Below, piece after piece: positions 23,693 to 36,020 of a stretch of 64,000 nt of DNA (the first letter of the stretch is position 1; each line of letters starts with the position of its first letter). The position numbers were made by a program, and so were the translations under genes. Origin of the DNA: Rutstroemia sp. NJR-2017a BVV2 (taxonomy: Eukaryota; Ascomycota; Leotiomycetes; Helotiales; Rutstroemiaceae); contig NJPS01000044.1 of NCBI GenBank assembly GCA_002946415.1, positions 930,001 to 994,000 on the forward strand, read 5' to 3'. Below the pieces are notes generated by a model. That model was not told where the DNA came from and ran no database searches. It worked only from the letters and a program-made list of their open reading frames with translations.

Positions 23693-24065
23693 TGAGGACT
23701 TCAGATGTGGGGAATGCGCGATGCATGCGGATGGATACACCATGGTAATAGCAAAAGACGCAAACTGCTGATTTGGTGGTTCGAAGAAGGTATTACAAGA
23801 CAAGACGGGAAGATAGTGAAGGCTCGGGCGGGAAGGAAAACGCCCGTAAAGCCCGCATAATATACCGCAGCTGTGACCGGTAGGTGGGTGTACTTCTATT
23901 TGAAGAGTTTCTATTACTGTGAGACAAAGAATGGTTTCCCTACAGTTTACACAGCACTGGGAGGCCAGGAAGTAAAAACTTCAAGGAAACTTCAAGACAA
24001 GATGACGTTCGGTAAAACTCAAATCAATTCGCCAACCATGAATATGTATCTATGCGTAGACACAT
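23693..24065. other. Short convergent intergenic
   Basis: 3' flanks of the Dcc1-like gene (+) and the acetyltransferase gene (-). Nothing else recognised. Confidence 0.6.
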
Positions 24066-25190
24066 CTAGCACCAGCCATATTTCTCATTGCCTACCCATT
24101 CAACCTCATCGGTTGTTCCCTTGCCCTCTCCATACCACATCAGACTAGTAATACTCTCCTCCTCCCTGTCTACCTCTTTGTATTCCAGTCCTGTCCTGTG
24201 CAGTAAATCTGTGATCAACTTCGTCGGGTTCCAATACTGAACATCGACCATTTTCCAGGCCTCCGCTTCCGATTGCGCAAACGTCAAAATCGACTTCAAT
24301 TTATCCGCATTCTCTTGAGAATCTACCTCATCCTCTAGCACTAGTCTGAGAATGTGTAATGCGTTGCCTGATTCTGGATTGTCAACTGGTCCATAGTATC
24401 CCCTTGTCCAGTAAGCCCAGACCCGAGCACCCTTTTCTCCAATTATCGCACCCTTGATCTCTGGGGCTTTACCGAAAATGCCTTGAGACATATAATCCTC
24501 ACGCAAATGGTGCCATTGTATTGTGTCAAAATCCGGTAGCAACGCCAAATGTGTTTTGCTGTCAGATGCCTGCTCTAGTTGTTTGCGAAGGGATTCCACA
24601 TCCAAGGCGCACAGCTCGGATATATCGGAGGCTTTCAGAGGGGTTGCATCATTGGATGTGCTCTTGCATGGTTGAAGGGTAATGTGAGAACTAGGGAATG
24701 GCAGCCACCCATGGTTTGCATAGTATTTCTTGCCAATGTCGGAAAACAAGATCGAGGCTGCAACTTGTCCTCGTCCGGGAAGTTTCGGGTCGATTTGGTA
24801 GGTTCGCAGAAGCTGGCCAACTTCTGTCAACATCCGAGATGCATATTTGCGACCTCTGTATTTTGGATCGCAGAATACACTCCCTACAGCATGGACGGCG
24901 ACATCAGAGACGGCTCCATTGTTTGACAGCAAAGCTCGTTTCCGGATGGTTTCGCAGGTAGCATAGAGTTCTCGATTGTTCGGCTCGGCATTTTTATCAA
25001 CCAAACACCAGTATGATATTCCCCCTTCAGCTGTGAGAGGCACCGTTGCCAAATATTGTTCCCTTCCAATATAATCAGATTTGCTGAGCGCTTTACCCCA
25101 GTTTTGGTAGCTGAGTTCCCATGTCTTTAGCTTTTCTTCGGGTGTGGGGTGAACGAGAATGAGGTCTGGGGAGTTTGCGTCTGGAAACAT
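24066..25190 (-). CDS. LYC1-type GNAT N-acetyltransferase
   Basis: Intronless, 374 residues. Resembles the fungal LYC1 family, named for lysine N6-acetyltransferase of Yarrowia, the first enzyme of a lysine catabolic route. Typical features are ISYWCLVD near residues 58-65, and VGSVFCDPKYRGRKYASRM at 102-120, the acetyl-CoA-binding GNAT core. A C-terminal half with VWAYWTRGYYG, ALHILRLVLEDE and the ending WYGEGK is also typical. The start codon is the first ATG, and the protein is close to the usual family length (about 370-410). Actual substrate in this organism is not shown by sequence; many fungal relatives are annotated only by similarity. Confidence 0.82.
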   Translation of the reverse strand: MFPDANSPDLILVHPTPEEKLKTWELSYQNWGKALSKSDYIGREQYLATVPLTAEGGISYWCLVDKNAEPNNRELYATCETIRKRALLSNNGAVSDVAVHAVGSVFCDPKYRGRKYASRMLTEVGQLLRTYQIDPKLPGRGQVAASILFSDIGKKYYANHGWLPFPSSHITLQPCKSTSNDATPLKASDISELCALDVESLRKQLEQASDSKTHLALLPDFDTIQWHHLREDYMSQGIFGKAPEIKGAIIGEKGARVWAYWTRGYYGPVDNPESGNALHILRLVLEDEVDSQENADKLKSILTFAQSEAEAWKMVDVQYWNPTKLITDLLHRTGLEYKEVDREEESITSLMWYGEGKGTTDEVEWVGNEKYGWC

Positions 25191-27570
25191 GGTGAAGAGT
25201 TAACGAAGGTTCTAGGGAGGTAATCTCTGCCTTGGTCTTATCTTGGTCTTTAATACAACGTTGTGGGGCTCTGAGCTGTATGAAAGGGCCATGGCATTCC
25301 AACAAAGCATGCGGAAGGAGCCTTTACCATACCTCTATTTATGTCAAGCGGTGAATTTTCGGAGCGGAACGTAAGTTAGCAGAACGAGTCAGCGCTTTAC
25401 GAGATAGTGAAATGGCCATCAAATGACCATGAATTCGGCGTCGAAAGAAACATTTCTCTTAGTCAACCTCTTCCCTTTAGAAAGGATGAAACTCACAGTA
25501 GCGGTGTTCCTCGTATGTAATTGGAAAGTGGATAAGACGGTGAGAATCTGGGGCATGGAGGCCGATAATAGCCGCAGATCGATAGCGCTTCTGTTCCGGC
25601 GCGTAGTCAGGAAGGCCAAGGCCCTACTGTGTTGATTACTTTTGAGCGATCCTTGCAGTTGAATGGTATGTCATGGCCGTGTCTCGATGTCCGTCCCGAC
25701 ACGGTAAACGGGTACTCGGAGCAGACGGCAGCTCAAAGGGTAGACTGCTCCGACCGGAAGCACTGCTAAGCCCTCACAAAGGCAGGGCCGGCTCCCAGGG
25801 GATGTAGGCTACTTTGGCCATTGGATCAACGAACTTGATCGTCACTGCAGGTACGTAACCATATCATCGTCGCAGAATATCGGGTGAGCGTTGTGTTAAT
25901 TATAATGTCAATATTGAGGATTGAGATGAAGCGAAAATCTGGTGAAAAGGCCTCGCTTTGCCCGATGCCGATCGATTGGGGGACATAAATGGGAGCACGA
26001 CGCTGAAGGCTGAAGCATGTCTCGCATTCTACAGAGGTACCGAGTCGATAGTGAATCCGTCGGCTGCTGTACACGACTGTGCCGAATGCAAGAATTCGCT
26101 GGAGGATGAGTATGAGATGGTTTCAAGGATAGCATATACACAACTAATATATAACATACAACATGTATACCATTTTCGCAGTCGAAAGATCTCGTAGAAG
26201 AATTCGGGGTCTTGGAAGGATTGCCTGGAACTCACACGTCCGTCCACACGACCCCACGTCCTTCGAGGCTTCCTGTGCCACTTTGGGGAATGTGGGGTAG
26301 GGCAAGCGCAGGCGTGGCAGACAAGCTAGCTTATCGCAATGGAGGGGCTGCTGATTGTACTGTAGCGGACCGCCGAAGTGAAATACGAGTACTTCCGTAG
26401 CAGGCGTGCCAAGGTGACGAGTCGACAAACAGAGAGTTATGGGTGTCGTATCATATGATTCCTATCGCATACGAAAGGTTAGAATTCACTCATCACTAAA
26501 CTGTGGGTGAATACATGAATATATAAACTTGGATAAGGGATCGGTGGATGGAGCATGGAGCTTGGGCCAACAACGTTACTAGCTCACCTGGCCTGGTAGC
26601 ACGGTAGAAGCAATTGTCGAAGCATCCGGCAACCTCGCGCTTCGTACAGCCGCCAGCCTGAGCTTACCTACTCGATACGGTAGGCACATTGTCGCTTCCA
26701 TGAATCGACTTTATAAGGGAAGTACTCGTAGTATGGTCCATACCATTTTCCAGTTTTACAACTTATCACTGCCACACACACTTTCACTCTCACACCTCAT
26801 ACCTTCTCACTCTCGTCGTCTTATCCTCTCATCCTCCCACCACACACTTTCTCTCCCATCTTGCAGGCTATCTTCAACAAGACCAAGAATATTTCCTGCA
26901 ACAACCCATAACTTCTCTCGCCGCTGCAACTTACTTCACTACACCTCACCTGACCACCCACTGGCAAACAAATGTCAAACGCCAAGCACTAACTACTCTC
27001 GTTCCAACTGTTTGCTCACCTTCGTTCTCTTTTATATCCAGCTCCTTGGAGTGGTCGTGCGCATAATCTCCATGCAACTGTAACCTCTGGCTCGCCCCAT
27101 CCATCATACCTCGATCCATCATCCAAATCACAATTTACGATTGGTTCCGCACTTTGACATCGTTTGGTAGAGCTTTACTTTTTCAGCGCTATTATTCCAG
27201 CCTACATTCACTTATGGTAGAGATTCTGCGCTGCTACCTAGTCTTCCGGTTGGCTTCCTCATTTTCTTGGAGGCTTGGACTGGCCTTGAAAAGGTATTTG
27301 CTCTCAATATTTGACTAAAACCACATTTTATAAGTTAACGAACCAGTTCTTACGCGATAGGATAGCTTGCCTACTCAAACCAACTTACGGAGTATCTCGA
27401 CAATTCAACAAGTCATAATTGAAGCGGTTTGTTCGATATTTGGCATCGTTATCTCGGCGCACCAAAAAGCAAACGTCGATGGTCGAAGGGTGGATTTAAC
27501 AAACCAAGCGCTTTCTCAGTACTATCGAAGTGGCCTTAATAGACCAGAGCTTCTAGAAACGGTGTCTAAA
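25191..27570. other. Divergent intergenic with GC-rich structured segment
   Basis: 2.4 kb between divergent LYC1-like (-) and RBR ligase (+) genes. It contains a GC-rich double hairpin (25677-25755, listed separately). From about 26.76 to 27.0 kb the plus strand is strongly C/T/A-rich (CACAC, CTCTC), as expected of a long 5' leader or promoter of the ligase gene. No coding sequence is supported; the frame opening at 27367 lacks an ATG before 27571. Confidence 0.5.
25677..25790. ncRNA. Candidate structured RNA (tandem hairpins)
   Basis: Two perfect inverted repeats lie side by side. CCGTGTC (25677-25683) pairs with GACACGG (25698-25704). CGGAGCAG (25717-25724) pairs with CTGCTCCG (25745-25752) and can extend by GGT/ACC. 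A third weaker pairing (CTGC with GCAG, nested in CCGG/CCGG) follows to about 25790. The segment is much richer in G+C than its surroundings and lies about 490 bases upstream of the LYC1-like start. I could not match it to SRP RNA, RNase P/MRP, snRNAs, 5S rRNA or tRNA by known motifs. Strand is undetermined and it may instead be a transposon remnant. Confidence 0.3.
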
Positions 27571-30500
27571 ATGATTCAATATATCGAAATTTCAGACGAC
27601 GATTCTGACGACGAGAGTCCACCTTTGAAGTTCGTTATGAAAGACCCTCCGCTACGGGATACACATCATTTCAGTGCTACACAAGATCGGTCGCTTTTTG
27701 GACGAGGTTGTATATCGGAACCGGTAATTCGGGACGGTGCTGCTGTTATACCACGACCAGGTGCCATGCTTGAGCCTCACAACGCTCACCCTTCTTCCCC
27801 CCTATTAGGTATGCGTCAAGCTGATTGGAATGAGGAAGACCAAGAGGTCATTCGCGTATTGATGGGCGGATTTGCAGAGAATCATCGGATCAGCAAGCCA
27901 GGGGGTCCATCCGCTCTTGGTCAGGAGATTAAAGTAGCCGAACCCCCTCGAGAAAGCGAAGTAACAGAAGCAGAATGTATCAATAGAGTTCTTGCTATTT
28001 TTGGCGACATTTGTGTAGACTATGTCTCTAACCTTTGCAATCAAATCTCCAAGTCTCCAGACAATCTAGTGGCACATATACTGGATCAGATGGAGAAGGG
28101 CGTCGATTATCCAAGAGCTGAAGATCCAAAAAAGAAATTGAAGAGAAAACGAGCAGTTGACGAGGAAAGGGAAGCTATCCTCAAGTATGACACAGCCGAC
28201 CGGTTGGTTTCGCCGGCAGCCTACTTGGTCCGGCACGAAACGTGAGTGTTCTGTGTTCTATTCCAAATCTACTTTTATGCTTCCAATCATGGCATATAAC
28301 TAATTTATCCTAGTCGCAGGATTCTCTCCTCAGAATTCACAGATGTTCCTATGAGTTTTATAGACACAACATTAAACACTTCTGGCTATCGACTATTTTC
28401 AGCATATATAAAGCTGGAGGAGGCTCAGAGAACTCTTGACCCAAAGAAGCCAGCATACAACAAGAACAAAAGCCGTAGAAAGATGCCCCAGGAGTACCAA
28501 GCGGCAAATCTGGATGCGACGATTAACGCCGTGGGAACTAAAACCCCCGAAATAGCGGAGGTTCTGAGAGAACTACAAGCGGCTCGAAAGCTTCGAAAGA
28601 CAGCAGACATCCGTCGCCAAGCCGAACGCGAGAAACAACGTTTAGAGGAAGAAAATGAGAGTAAAGCGATAGCAGAGGGTACAATGTCTGAGTGTGGTTG
28701 TTGCTTCAGTGACTACCCGCTTAATCGGATGGTACATTGTGATAGTGACAAGGTTCTGCACTGGTTCTGTCGTGGCTGTGCGCGCCAGATGGCATCAACT
28801 GCCATTGGAAACTCGAAGTATCAACTCCAGTGCATGTCAACTGAAGGATGTGAAGCTGGCTTCTCTGTGTCACAGCGGTATGTCTTGTCTGTATTCTTGT
28901 CGACTAATTAGACTAACTCGCCCTGAAGAAACCAGTTCCTTGACGAGTCAAAGATCAGCGCGTTAGAACGTAACGAAGCGAAAGCTGTACTACTTATGGC
29001 CGACATCAAGAATCTCGCAACCTGCCCATTCTGCGAATATGCAGCGGAATATCCACCCGTGGAAGAAAACCGCGAGTTCTACTGTCTGGCTCCAGATTGT
29101 AAGAAAATCAGCTGCCGTATGTGCCGGTTAGAATCACACATTCCGAAGACCTGCAAAGAGCATGCGAGAGACAATGGGCTTTCTGCTCTACGTCAAGTCG
29201 AGGAAGCCATGTCCGCCGCACTAATCAGAAAGTGTAACAAATGCAGCGCCCCTTTTGTGAAGGAGGATGGATGCAACAAGATGACGTGCTCTAGTTGTAG
29301 AAACCTCCAATGTTATGTATGCTCAGAGTCTCTGCCCCCCACTTCCGCTTATAACCACTTCGACGAGAAGTCAAGAGGTGGTAAAGTAGGGAATTGTCCT
29401 CTTTTTGAAAACGTAGAGGAGCGACACAAGACTGATGTAGGGAAAGCTGAGAGAGAAGCTCTTGAGAAACTCCGTACCGAGCACCCTGAGGTTGGTGAGG
29501 AGTTATTGAAGATCACGGACAATGTGTCCAGACAAGATAAGAGAAAAACACCAAGGGATGCTTTACCACATCCGCCAGTTTGGAATCCCTTCCTTCCAGC
29601 TCCTCCACACCAAGGATTAAATTTTGGTCAGTAGAATATTTATTTGCAGTCATGAATGATTTAAGTCTACTGCTAGCGTTCAAGCGTCGACTTTATTTTG
29701 TCAGCATAAGGCCTTTTCAATTAAAAAAGCAAGAGCTTTGCACAATGAAAATACCGATTAGTTAGGAGTTAAGAAACTACTGTATAAGTTTCTAAGCTGA
29801 CTTAGAATTGTGCAGAACTACATAATAATGAGTTCGAACGACAGTTTCGACCTCGCCAAAACTTGATCGCGCTTCCAGTTGCTGGTATGTTCTTGCTATT
29901 CTTGCTAGGAGGCACATTCACTTCTGTGCTTTTCGTCTGGCAAAATACTGTCTAGACGAAACTCTGCGTAAATGAACTGACTATCGACCAGCAAATCCGC
30001 CAGCATATCCAGCAAACCCACCGGCAAATCAACCAGCATATCTACCAGCATATCTACCAGCATATCTACCAGCACATCTACCGGTTTACCAATCCCCAAG
30101 AATCGGCGTGGGTGCCATGGAACAATTAGTATTCCAGAATATGGCAGCGCCGCCAGGATCAGTGCCAGTACCACCAATACGGCAAGTACGAGGTTTTGGC
30201 CACTTTGTAATTATGGCGCAACAAGAGAACGTCTACCCCTTGGAAATGGAAGGGGTGGAATATGAAAAACCTCGAGAGCCACCCGCTGTACCACCAGAAG
30301 CACCAGAAGCTGAACTTTTCGGTCCACCCTCGCCACCGCTCATGATTCGCATTCCGCGCCGTCGAAGACTTGATATACAACCAAAAGACTTGGAACTAAC
30401 GCCATGGGAATTAGAGGCACGTCAATATCTTAGGGAACGGAAACCTCCAGGTGCACCTAATCTCATGGTTCCACCACCACCACCACCACCACTACCATCA

Positions 30501-30641
30501 ATACCATCACTACCGCCACTACCACCATTACCGGGAAAGCAGAATGCTGGAGGACCAAAGCGGCTAAGGAATGTGCCAACGCATCCTACCCAAGTCAAGA
30601 ACAACCCAGTTGAGTTGCGTCCGGGAAACCGACATCGATAG
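27571..30641 (+). CDS. RNF216-like RBR E3 ubiquitin ligase
   Basis: Exons 27571-28241, 28314-28877, 28929-29626, 29816-29884 and 29992-30641 encode 883 residues. The catalytic part is a RING1-IBR-RING2 module: CGCCFSDYPLNRMVHC opens RING1, CPFCEYAAEYPPVEENREF is the IBR, and RKCNKCSAPFVKEDGCNKM with CSSCRNLQCYVC forms RING2, whose Cys would carry the ubiquitin thioester. ISCRMCRLESHIPKTCKE and GNCPLFENVEERH match the RNF216/TRIAD3 subfamily. The N-terminal half is acidic, then a basic coiled coil. The C-terminus is a Pro-rich extension with a tandem PAYL repeat and a nine-Pro run. If the 189-base intron at 29627 were retained the protein would stop at 29634. The first in-frame ATG (27571) is used as start. 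Substrates are unknown. Confidence 0.88.
30033..30080 (+). repeat. 12-bp coding tandem repeat (PAYL)
   Basis: Four consecutive copies of a 12-base unit (CCAGCATATCTA, the last with one T-to-C change) inside the last exon of the RBR ligase. They encode repeated Pro-Ala-Tyr-Leu; the repeat length keeps frame, so copy number can vary without disrupting the gene. Confidence 0.9.
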
Positions 30642-31362
30642 CTGGAAGTATTTCGCTACTAGGATGAGCAAGCTGCGCACATCCTGATTGATGTTCATAC
30701 AGAATATAGGAGGTCTCATGGACGTATCCCGACTCCCCAGAGTTTTCATCTTGGATCCACAGGTGGCAGCCTTCGTTTCCAGAGCTGCTAAATGAGCACT
30801 CGGTCTAATATCCGAAGTGTTGATGAACTGGGATGTAGTCGACGTAGATAGATGTGTGGATGTCATAGGTTAAATACACTTGGGAGGAAGGGGGTTTCCG
30901 AAGCGTGGGTGAGGTCCTCTGAATTTGTTTATTTTACGTTGAGTTTGATCTTCCTCTCTATTTTTACACACATCTCTTCCATCTTGGATCCGCATAAACG
31001 TACTGGCTTTTTGTTTCTTCCTTGGCTATCTTATGGGTTAGATACGATACCATGGCATTGCCGATTTTTGGACGGCAATATGTCTAAGGTAGTTAGGTGT
31101 AGCAAGAATTCATCAGTTGCAGATTTCAGGAGAATCATCGGTATAGTCGTTTTCCACATCCGGGATCACTATGCATGGTTAGACCTGTAGGAAGCCCCAG
31201 CCCTTTGTTGTCTCAGGACTAGACATGCTGATGGTCGTGAGCCGTAAGCACTTTTTGGGCCGATTAATCCGCTATTGACGAAGAATTGCGGCGAAAAGAA
31301 GCGGATATGCATCCCCACCAAGCAACTGATTGTTACCGTGTTCGTAAAACATCCGCGCAGTT
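30642..31362. other. Convergent intergenic
   Basis: 3' flanks of the RBR ligase (+) and REV7 (-) genes. No supported feature. Confidence 0.6.
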
Positions 31363-32177
31363 TCATCCATCCTGAGAATCAAACTTCGCTCTGGCCTCCT
31401 CAATCCATGCTTCCATCACAAATTCTCCTACTTCTACTGCTCGAATGGCAGTACTCTTCACACCTCCTCGATCCCTGCCCACCCTTCCTCTATTGACGTC
31501 AGTGTCGACTTCCTTTCCCTTCCCTTTACCTTTTCCAGCGTCGGATATTTGTAGTTCTGCGGGCGAGGGCTCAAAATGCTGGGGATGCTGTCATACGTCA
31601 GTCACCATAATCTAAATCACCCAAAGCCCTGCAAAGCCCACGTAAAATAAAATGAAAAACAACATACCCCAATCGGCGCATCCGCCCCCTCCTTCATCTC
31701 CATAACCACACTCCAAGTGCACCCCTCGGGCAACTCCTCCAGCCTCCCCGCCGAATAACTCAACCTCCTCAACACCGCCCTCAACTCCTCCTCCACATCC
31801 ACAGTCCGCAGCTCCCCCGAGGCGCCCTCAAATTCCGTAAACAGCTCCTCTTTCGGCACCACGGGGAAGCGGCTGACGTCGAAGACGTAGCGTTCGAGAC
31901 ATTCGTTGGAGGGAGAGAATACGACCATGGAGATGTTGGAGATAGAACCTTTTTGTAAATAGGGTGTGATGGCGCTGATGCAGGAACTTATGTAGGCGCA
32001 TACGGAGGGGTGCCGCGATTGCGGGATGGGGAAGTTGTAGGCGCGGGTGAGGAGGAAGGTGGTGCGGGGGTAGAGCGTCCGGGTGTAAAGGATGGAGTGG
32101 ATGGAGAGGGTGAGGAAGTTGAGGAGGTGGGTGTGCAGGGAGTGGGGGGTGCTGAGAGGGGGGAGTTTGGTGGACAT
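31363..32177 (-). CDS. rev7: REV7/MAD2B HORMA-domain protein
   Basis: Exons 31668-32177 and 31363-31587 (80-base intron) give 244 residues. A HORMA domain fills most of the protein: HTHLLNFLTLSIHSILYTRT at the start, KGSISNISMVVFSPS, ERYVFDVSRFP, and TWSVVMEMKEGADAPIG. The end, RAVEVGEFVMEAWIEEA, is the closing strand typical of Rev7. Rev7 binds Rev3 to form DNA polymerase zeta for translesion synthesis, and its relatives act in double-strand-break end protection and mitotic control. A Lys/Gly-rich insertion (about residues 185-215) interrupts the safety-belt region, as is common in fungal homologues. It is divergent from the importin gene with 530 bases between starts. Confidence 0.9.
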
Positions 32178-32707
32178 TGGGGGGATGAGGTGGTTGTGTG
32201 TGGTTGTGGGAGGGAGGGAGGACGTCGAGGTTGAGGTTGACGTTAAGAGTCGATGATGACGAGATGGAGATGAGGTTTCGCGGTGGGACGGGCTATCGAG
32301 GTTTCATTATGGTCGAGTCGAGCCTTAATGTTGCAGGTGCCCTCGCTGTACATTCATGTTGTTCTAAGGGAGTCAATAAATATACCAAGGAATACTTCAT
32401 GACATTGGATCTCACCCATTCTTAATCCCTTATCGGAAAAGTGATTGGTGGGGTCGAATCAGGTACGCGCAGCACCCCCGAAAAAACAAACGCGACCAAA
32501 CCTTTGACTTTACGGCAGCCAACCGAGAACCATACAAATTTCCTACAACCTGCATATAGTATATTATATCACATTCACCGTCTTCCACAACCATTTTCTT
32601 CCTCGGGCTCCTTGCAATTTCTCTGTTCTACGAATTTTCCTTCCCTCATTGGCATTGCCTTGAATTTTATTTTCCTTTCTGTTTCCACCAACCACAAACA
32701 CACAAAC
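32178..32707. promoter_or_regulatory. Divergent promoter, REV7 / importin-9
   Basis: 530 bases between two start codons pointing outward, so both promoters must fit here. The importin side (32560-32707) is a pyrimidine-rich leader ending in CACAAACATGG, a good fungal start context. No defined operator is claimed. Confidence 0.55.
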
Positions 32708-35700
32708 ATGGCCTCACCCCACGAAACACAGCTTCTTCAAATCCTCTCCGATACGCAATCACCCGCCGAAGGACCCCGCAAAGCAGCCGAGCAGCACCTG
32801 CAGGCAGCGCAGAACGACCCGGCGTTTCCTTCTACGCTGGCGCTGATAGCTACTCATGAGACCATTAGTCCTGAGATTAGACAGGCGGCGCTGTTGTGCT
32901 TGAGGACGTTCGTCGATAAGAATTGGACGGGCGTCGATGATGATGGCGTGCTGAGTGCAGTGTCGATTGATGCGGGGGTTAAGGCGGAGCTGAGGTCCAG
33001 GATGTTGGCGCTGGCGACGAGTGACGCGAGTACGAGGAAGATTAAGAGTGCGGCGAGGTTTGTGGTGTTCTTTCTACTGCGTGGGGAGTTTGGGTGAGAT
33101 AGGTATGCTGATTTTGGCTGGTGAACAGTATGGTAGTGAGCAAGATCGCCAATGTCGATTTCCCGGACGAGTGGCCCGATCTATTACCCAATGTCCTCCA
33201 CGTTATTCGAACAGGCACAGATGGACAATTGCACGGCGCATTGAGAGTGTTGGGGGATCTGGTAGAGGACAGTCTGAGCGAAGATCAGTTCTTTGCTGTG
33301 GCACGAGATATTGTGAATGCGGCGTACGATGTAGCGATCAATGATGCGCGGAAGACGAATTTACGATCCTTGTCAGTATCTGTCTTCAGAGGTACTTTCG
33401 ACATCATGGATATGGTGAAGGATGAGCATGGATCAGAGGTTAGGGCTTTTGCAGATGAGGTGCTGAAGTCTTGGTCGCCGTTCTTCCTTGCTGTTATGAA
33501 GCAGTCGTTGCCTACGCCGCCGAAAGAAAATGAAGAGGATGGTCCAGTTGCGGAGCAATGGCGGGGGATCATTTCGCTGAAATTGCAGGTGGTGAAGACT
33601 TTGATGAAGATCAGAGCAGTTTTCCCACAGTTGCTACTTCCCCAAAGTCCGGTTCTTTTTACTGCTACGTGGGAGGAGTTGACTACTCTACAGAGTGTTC
33701 ACCAGGCAATGTACGTCGATAATGACATGCAAGGTCGTTTGGAGGATGCCGACAACTTGCCTTATACGTTGGATTTCTTGGTGTTGGAAGAACTTGACTT
33801 CTTACAGTCATGTCTAAGGGCTCCTCCGGTACAGAAAGAGCTCGAGGCTCAAGTACAAGCAAATTCTTCCGTTGCTGCGACGCCTTGGGTTGTGGATGTC
33901 ATGAAGCTGGCAGTAAATTATGCGCAGATCCCTAAGGAAGAGGAAGAATTGTGGGATATCGATGTCAATCTATTCTTGGCGGAAGAGACAGCTGTGACGG
34001 CAAATTACACTGCTAGAACAGCTTGTGGGGACTTGTTAATCAAGCTTGGTGAATGGCTACATCAAGGTGCTCTCGAAGGTTTATTAGCATACATTCAGAT
34101 GCTGTTTTCTTCAGACGCCGCAGGCTGGAGAACAAGAGAAGCATCTTTGTATCTCCTGACTCAATTAACGAACGATTTCCTAGACGTGGAGAAACACATT
34201 GCTCCAGAAGTTGCAGGATCCTTCTTAGGATTCATCGATTATGCCATCAATAGACCAGAAGAGCCATTATTGCGAGCAAGAGGATTCCTGGTTGCCGGTA
34301 TTCTTGTCCAAATGTTACCAGATGTGGCCCTCGGCTTGCTCGACCGTACTATCAAGGCGGTCAATCTTGACGAAGCAGAAGTTGTTAGAGTCGCATGCAT
34401 CAAGGCCCTACAAGGGTTCATCAAAGCACATACTGTTCCTGCGGATCGACAGGCGCCGATCATCGCATGTATATCAGACTTTTTGTACTCGAAAGATCTT
34501 ACAGATCTAGAGGTTGCAGATGATCTTCTTGTCACATTGGTAGAATCTTTGAGATCTGCCATTGGTCTTGATACGAGGATTACACTTTCTGGAGATGGAG
34601 GCGCCCTAGATCTTTTGTTCTTACTGGCAAAGCATGGAGCTTCAAATTTCCAATTGACTATGTTGGTCACTGAAGCATTCGAGGAGATTGTTACGACCCT
34701 TGCCGGTAGCGAGGCTTTCGGTGCCTTGTGCTCGAAGGTTCTCCCGTCTCTGACTGGTGCTTTTGATGTTGGAAATATGACCGATGATGATCCTTTAATA
34801 GAGGTAGGATTACCCCTGAAGTGAAGGATATCATGACTAATTCGTGTCTAGCTGGCCGCTGACCTACTTGCGGTTCTTACTGAAAATGGATCAGAACCCC
34901 TTCCCCCTGGATATATCGCCGCTGCCCTACCGAAGCTAACCCGTCTAATGATGAACACCACAGAGGGTGGTATCCTCAGACCTGGTGTTGAGTCCATCAA
35001 GTTCATGCTTATGCACGACCATCAACAGGTTTTCGCATGGCATGACGAGAGTAACCGCTCAGGTTTGGAGGTCTGTCTTATCATCATTGATAGATTACTC
35101 GATCCTGCCATGGAAGATAATGCAGCATCAGAAGTTGGTGGTCTTGCTGCTGAGCTCGTCGAGAAAGCTGGACAGGAAAGACTAGGCCCATATCTGGAAC
35201 AACTTCTCAGAGCCGTCGCTACTCGTCTTGCTACGGCCGAAGTCGCGCCTTTTATCCAATCTTTGAGTTTGGTGTTCGCTCGCTTGTCTTTAGTAGGGGC
35301 TCATGATGTCGTGGAGTTCTTGAGTCAGATCGATATCAATGGTCAGAATGGTCTGCAAGTGGTTCTGAACAAGTGGTTGGAATTCACTGTTAGCTTTGCT
35401 GGTCATGACGAAATCAGACAAAAGTAAGTTGCATATTCTCCTCTTGCTTTCATATGCTGACATCTTATAGCGTCATTGCACTGTCGAAAATCTTCAGTCT
35501 CAATGACCCACGAGTTGCACAGACAATGGTCAAAGGCGACTTGATTATTCCGACCAGCAATCGGATTATGACACGCTCTAAAGCGAAGCTCAGTAAGGAC
35601 GGCCTTTATTACGCGCCCCCTCCACTAACACGACCAGACCCCGATCGATACACCGTCATTCCGGCGTCGTTAAAAATCATCAAAGTCCTCATCGAAGAAC

Positions 35701-36020
35701 TCCTCTCGGCATCCGGTCACCAGAATGCAGCGACAGCGGCTGCGGCGGCAGAATTCGCGGACGAAGAAGCGGACGATGATAATTGGGAAGATGTCCCCAG
35801 TACGCTAGACTTGGGATTGGCGAGCACGAAGGCGGATTTGATGGCGTTTGGAGAAGGCCAGGGAAGCTTTATGAGGCAGAGGGATGATGATACGCAGATC
35901 TATCTGTCGGAGTTCTTCGTCAAAGCTGGGAGGGAAAATGTTGCGGGCTTTAATGAACTGTATACGTTGTTGACGGATGAGGAGAAGATGAAGTTGCAAG
36001 AATTGGCTCAGGGTGCTTGA
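32708..36020 (+). CDS. kap114: Importin-9/Kap114-type karyopherin beta
   Basis: Exons 32708-33057, 33129-34803, 34852-35423 and 35471-36020 encode 1048 residues, the normal size for this karyopherin. The N-terminal importin-beta RanGTP-binding region begins with ETQLLQILSDTQSPAEGPRK, followed by QAALLCLRTFVDKNW and IANVDFPDEWPDLLP. HEAT-like helical repeats fill the body. An acidic C-terminal segment (about 955-975, with DDDNWEDVP) and the ending YTLLTDEEKMKLQEL are characteristic of importin-9/Kap114, which imports histones H2A-H2B, TBP and other basic cargo in yeast. No lesion seen. Confidence 0.92.

Noticed and set aside
25677..25790. SRP RNA identity for the hairpin segment
   Set aside because: GGAGCAG is present, but there is no matching 5' AGGUC-type strand, GNRA-type loop at the right distance or Alu-domain UGUAAU motif nearby.
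33285..33572. Minus-strand 95-codon frame inside the importin gene
   Set aside because: Shadow of a well-supported importin exon.
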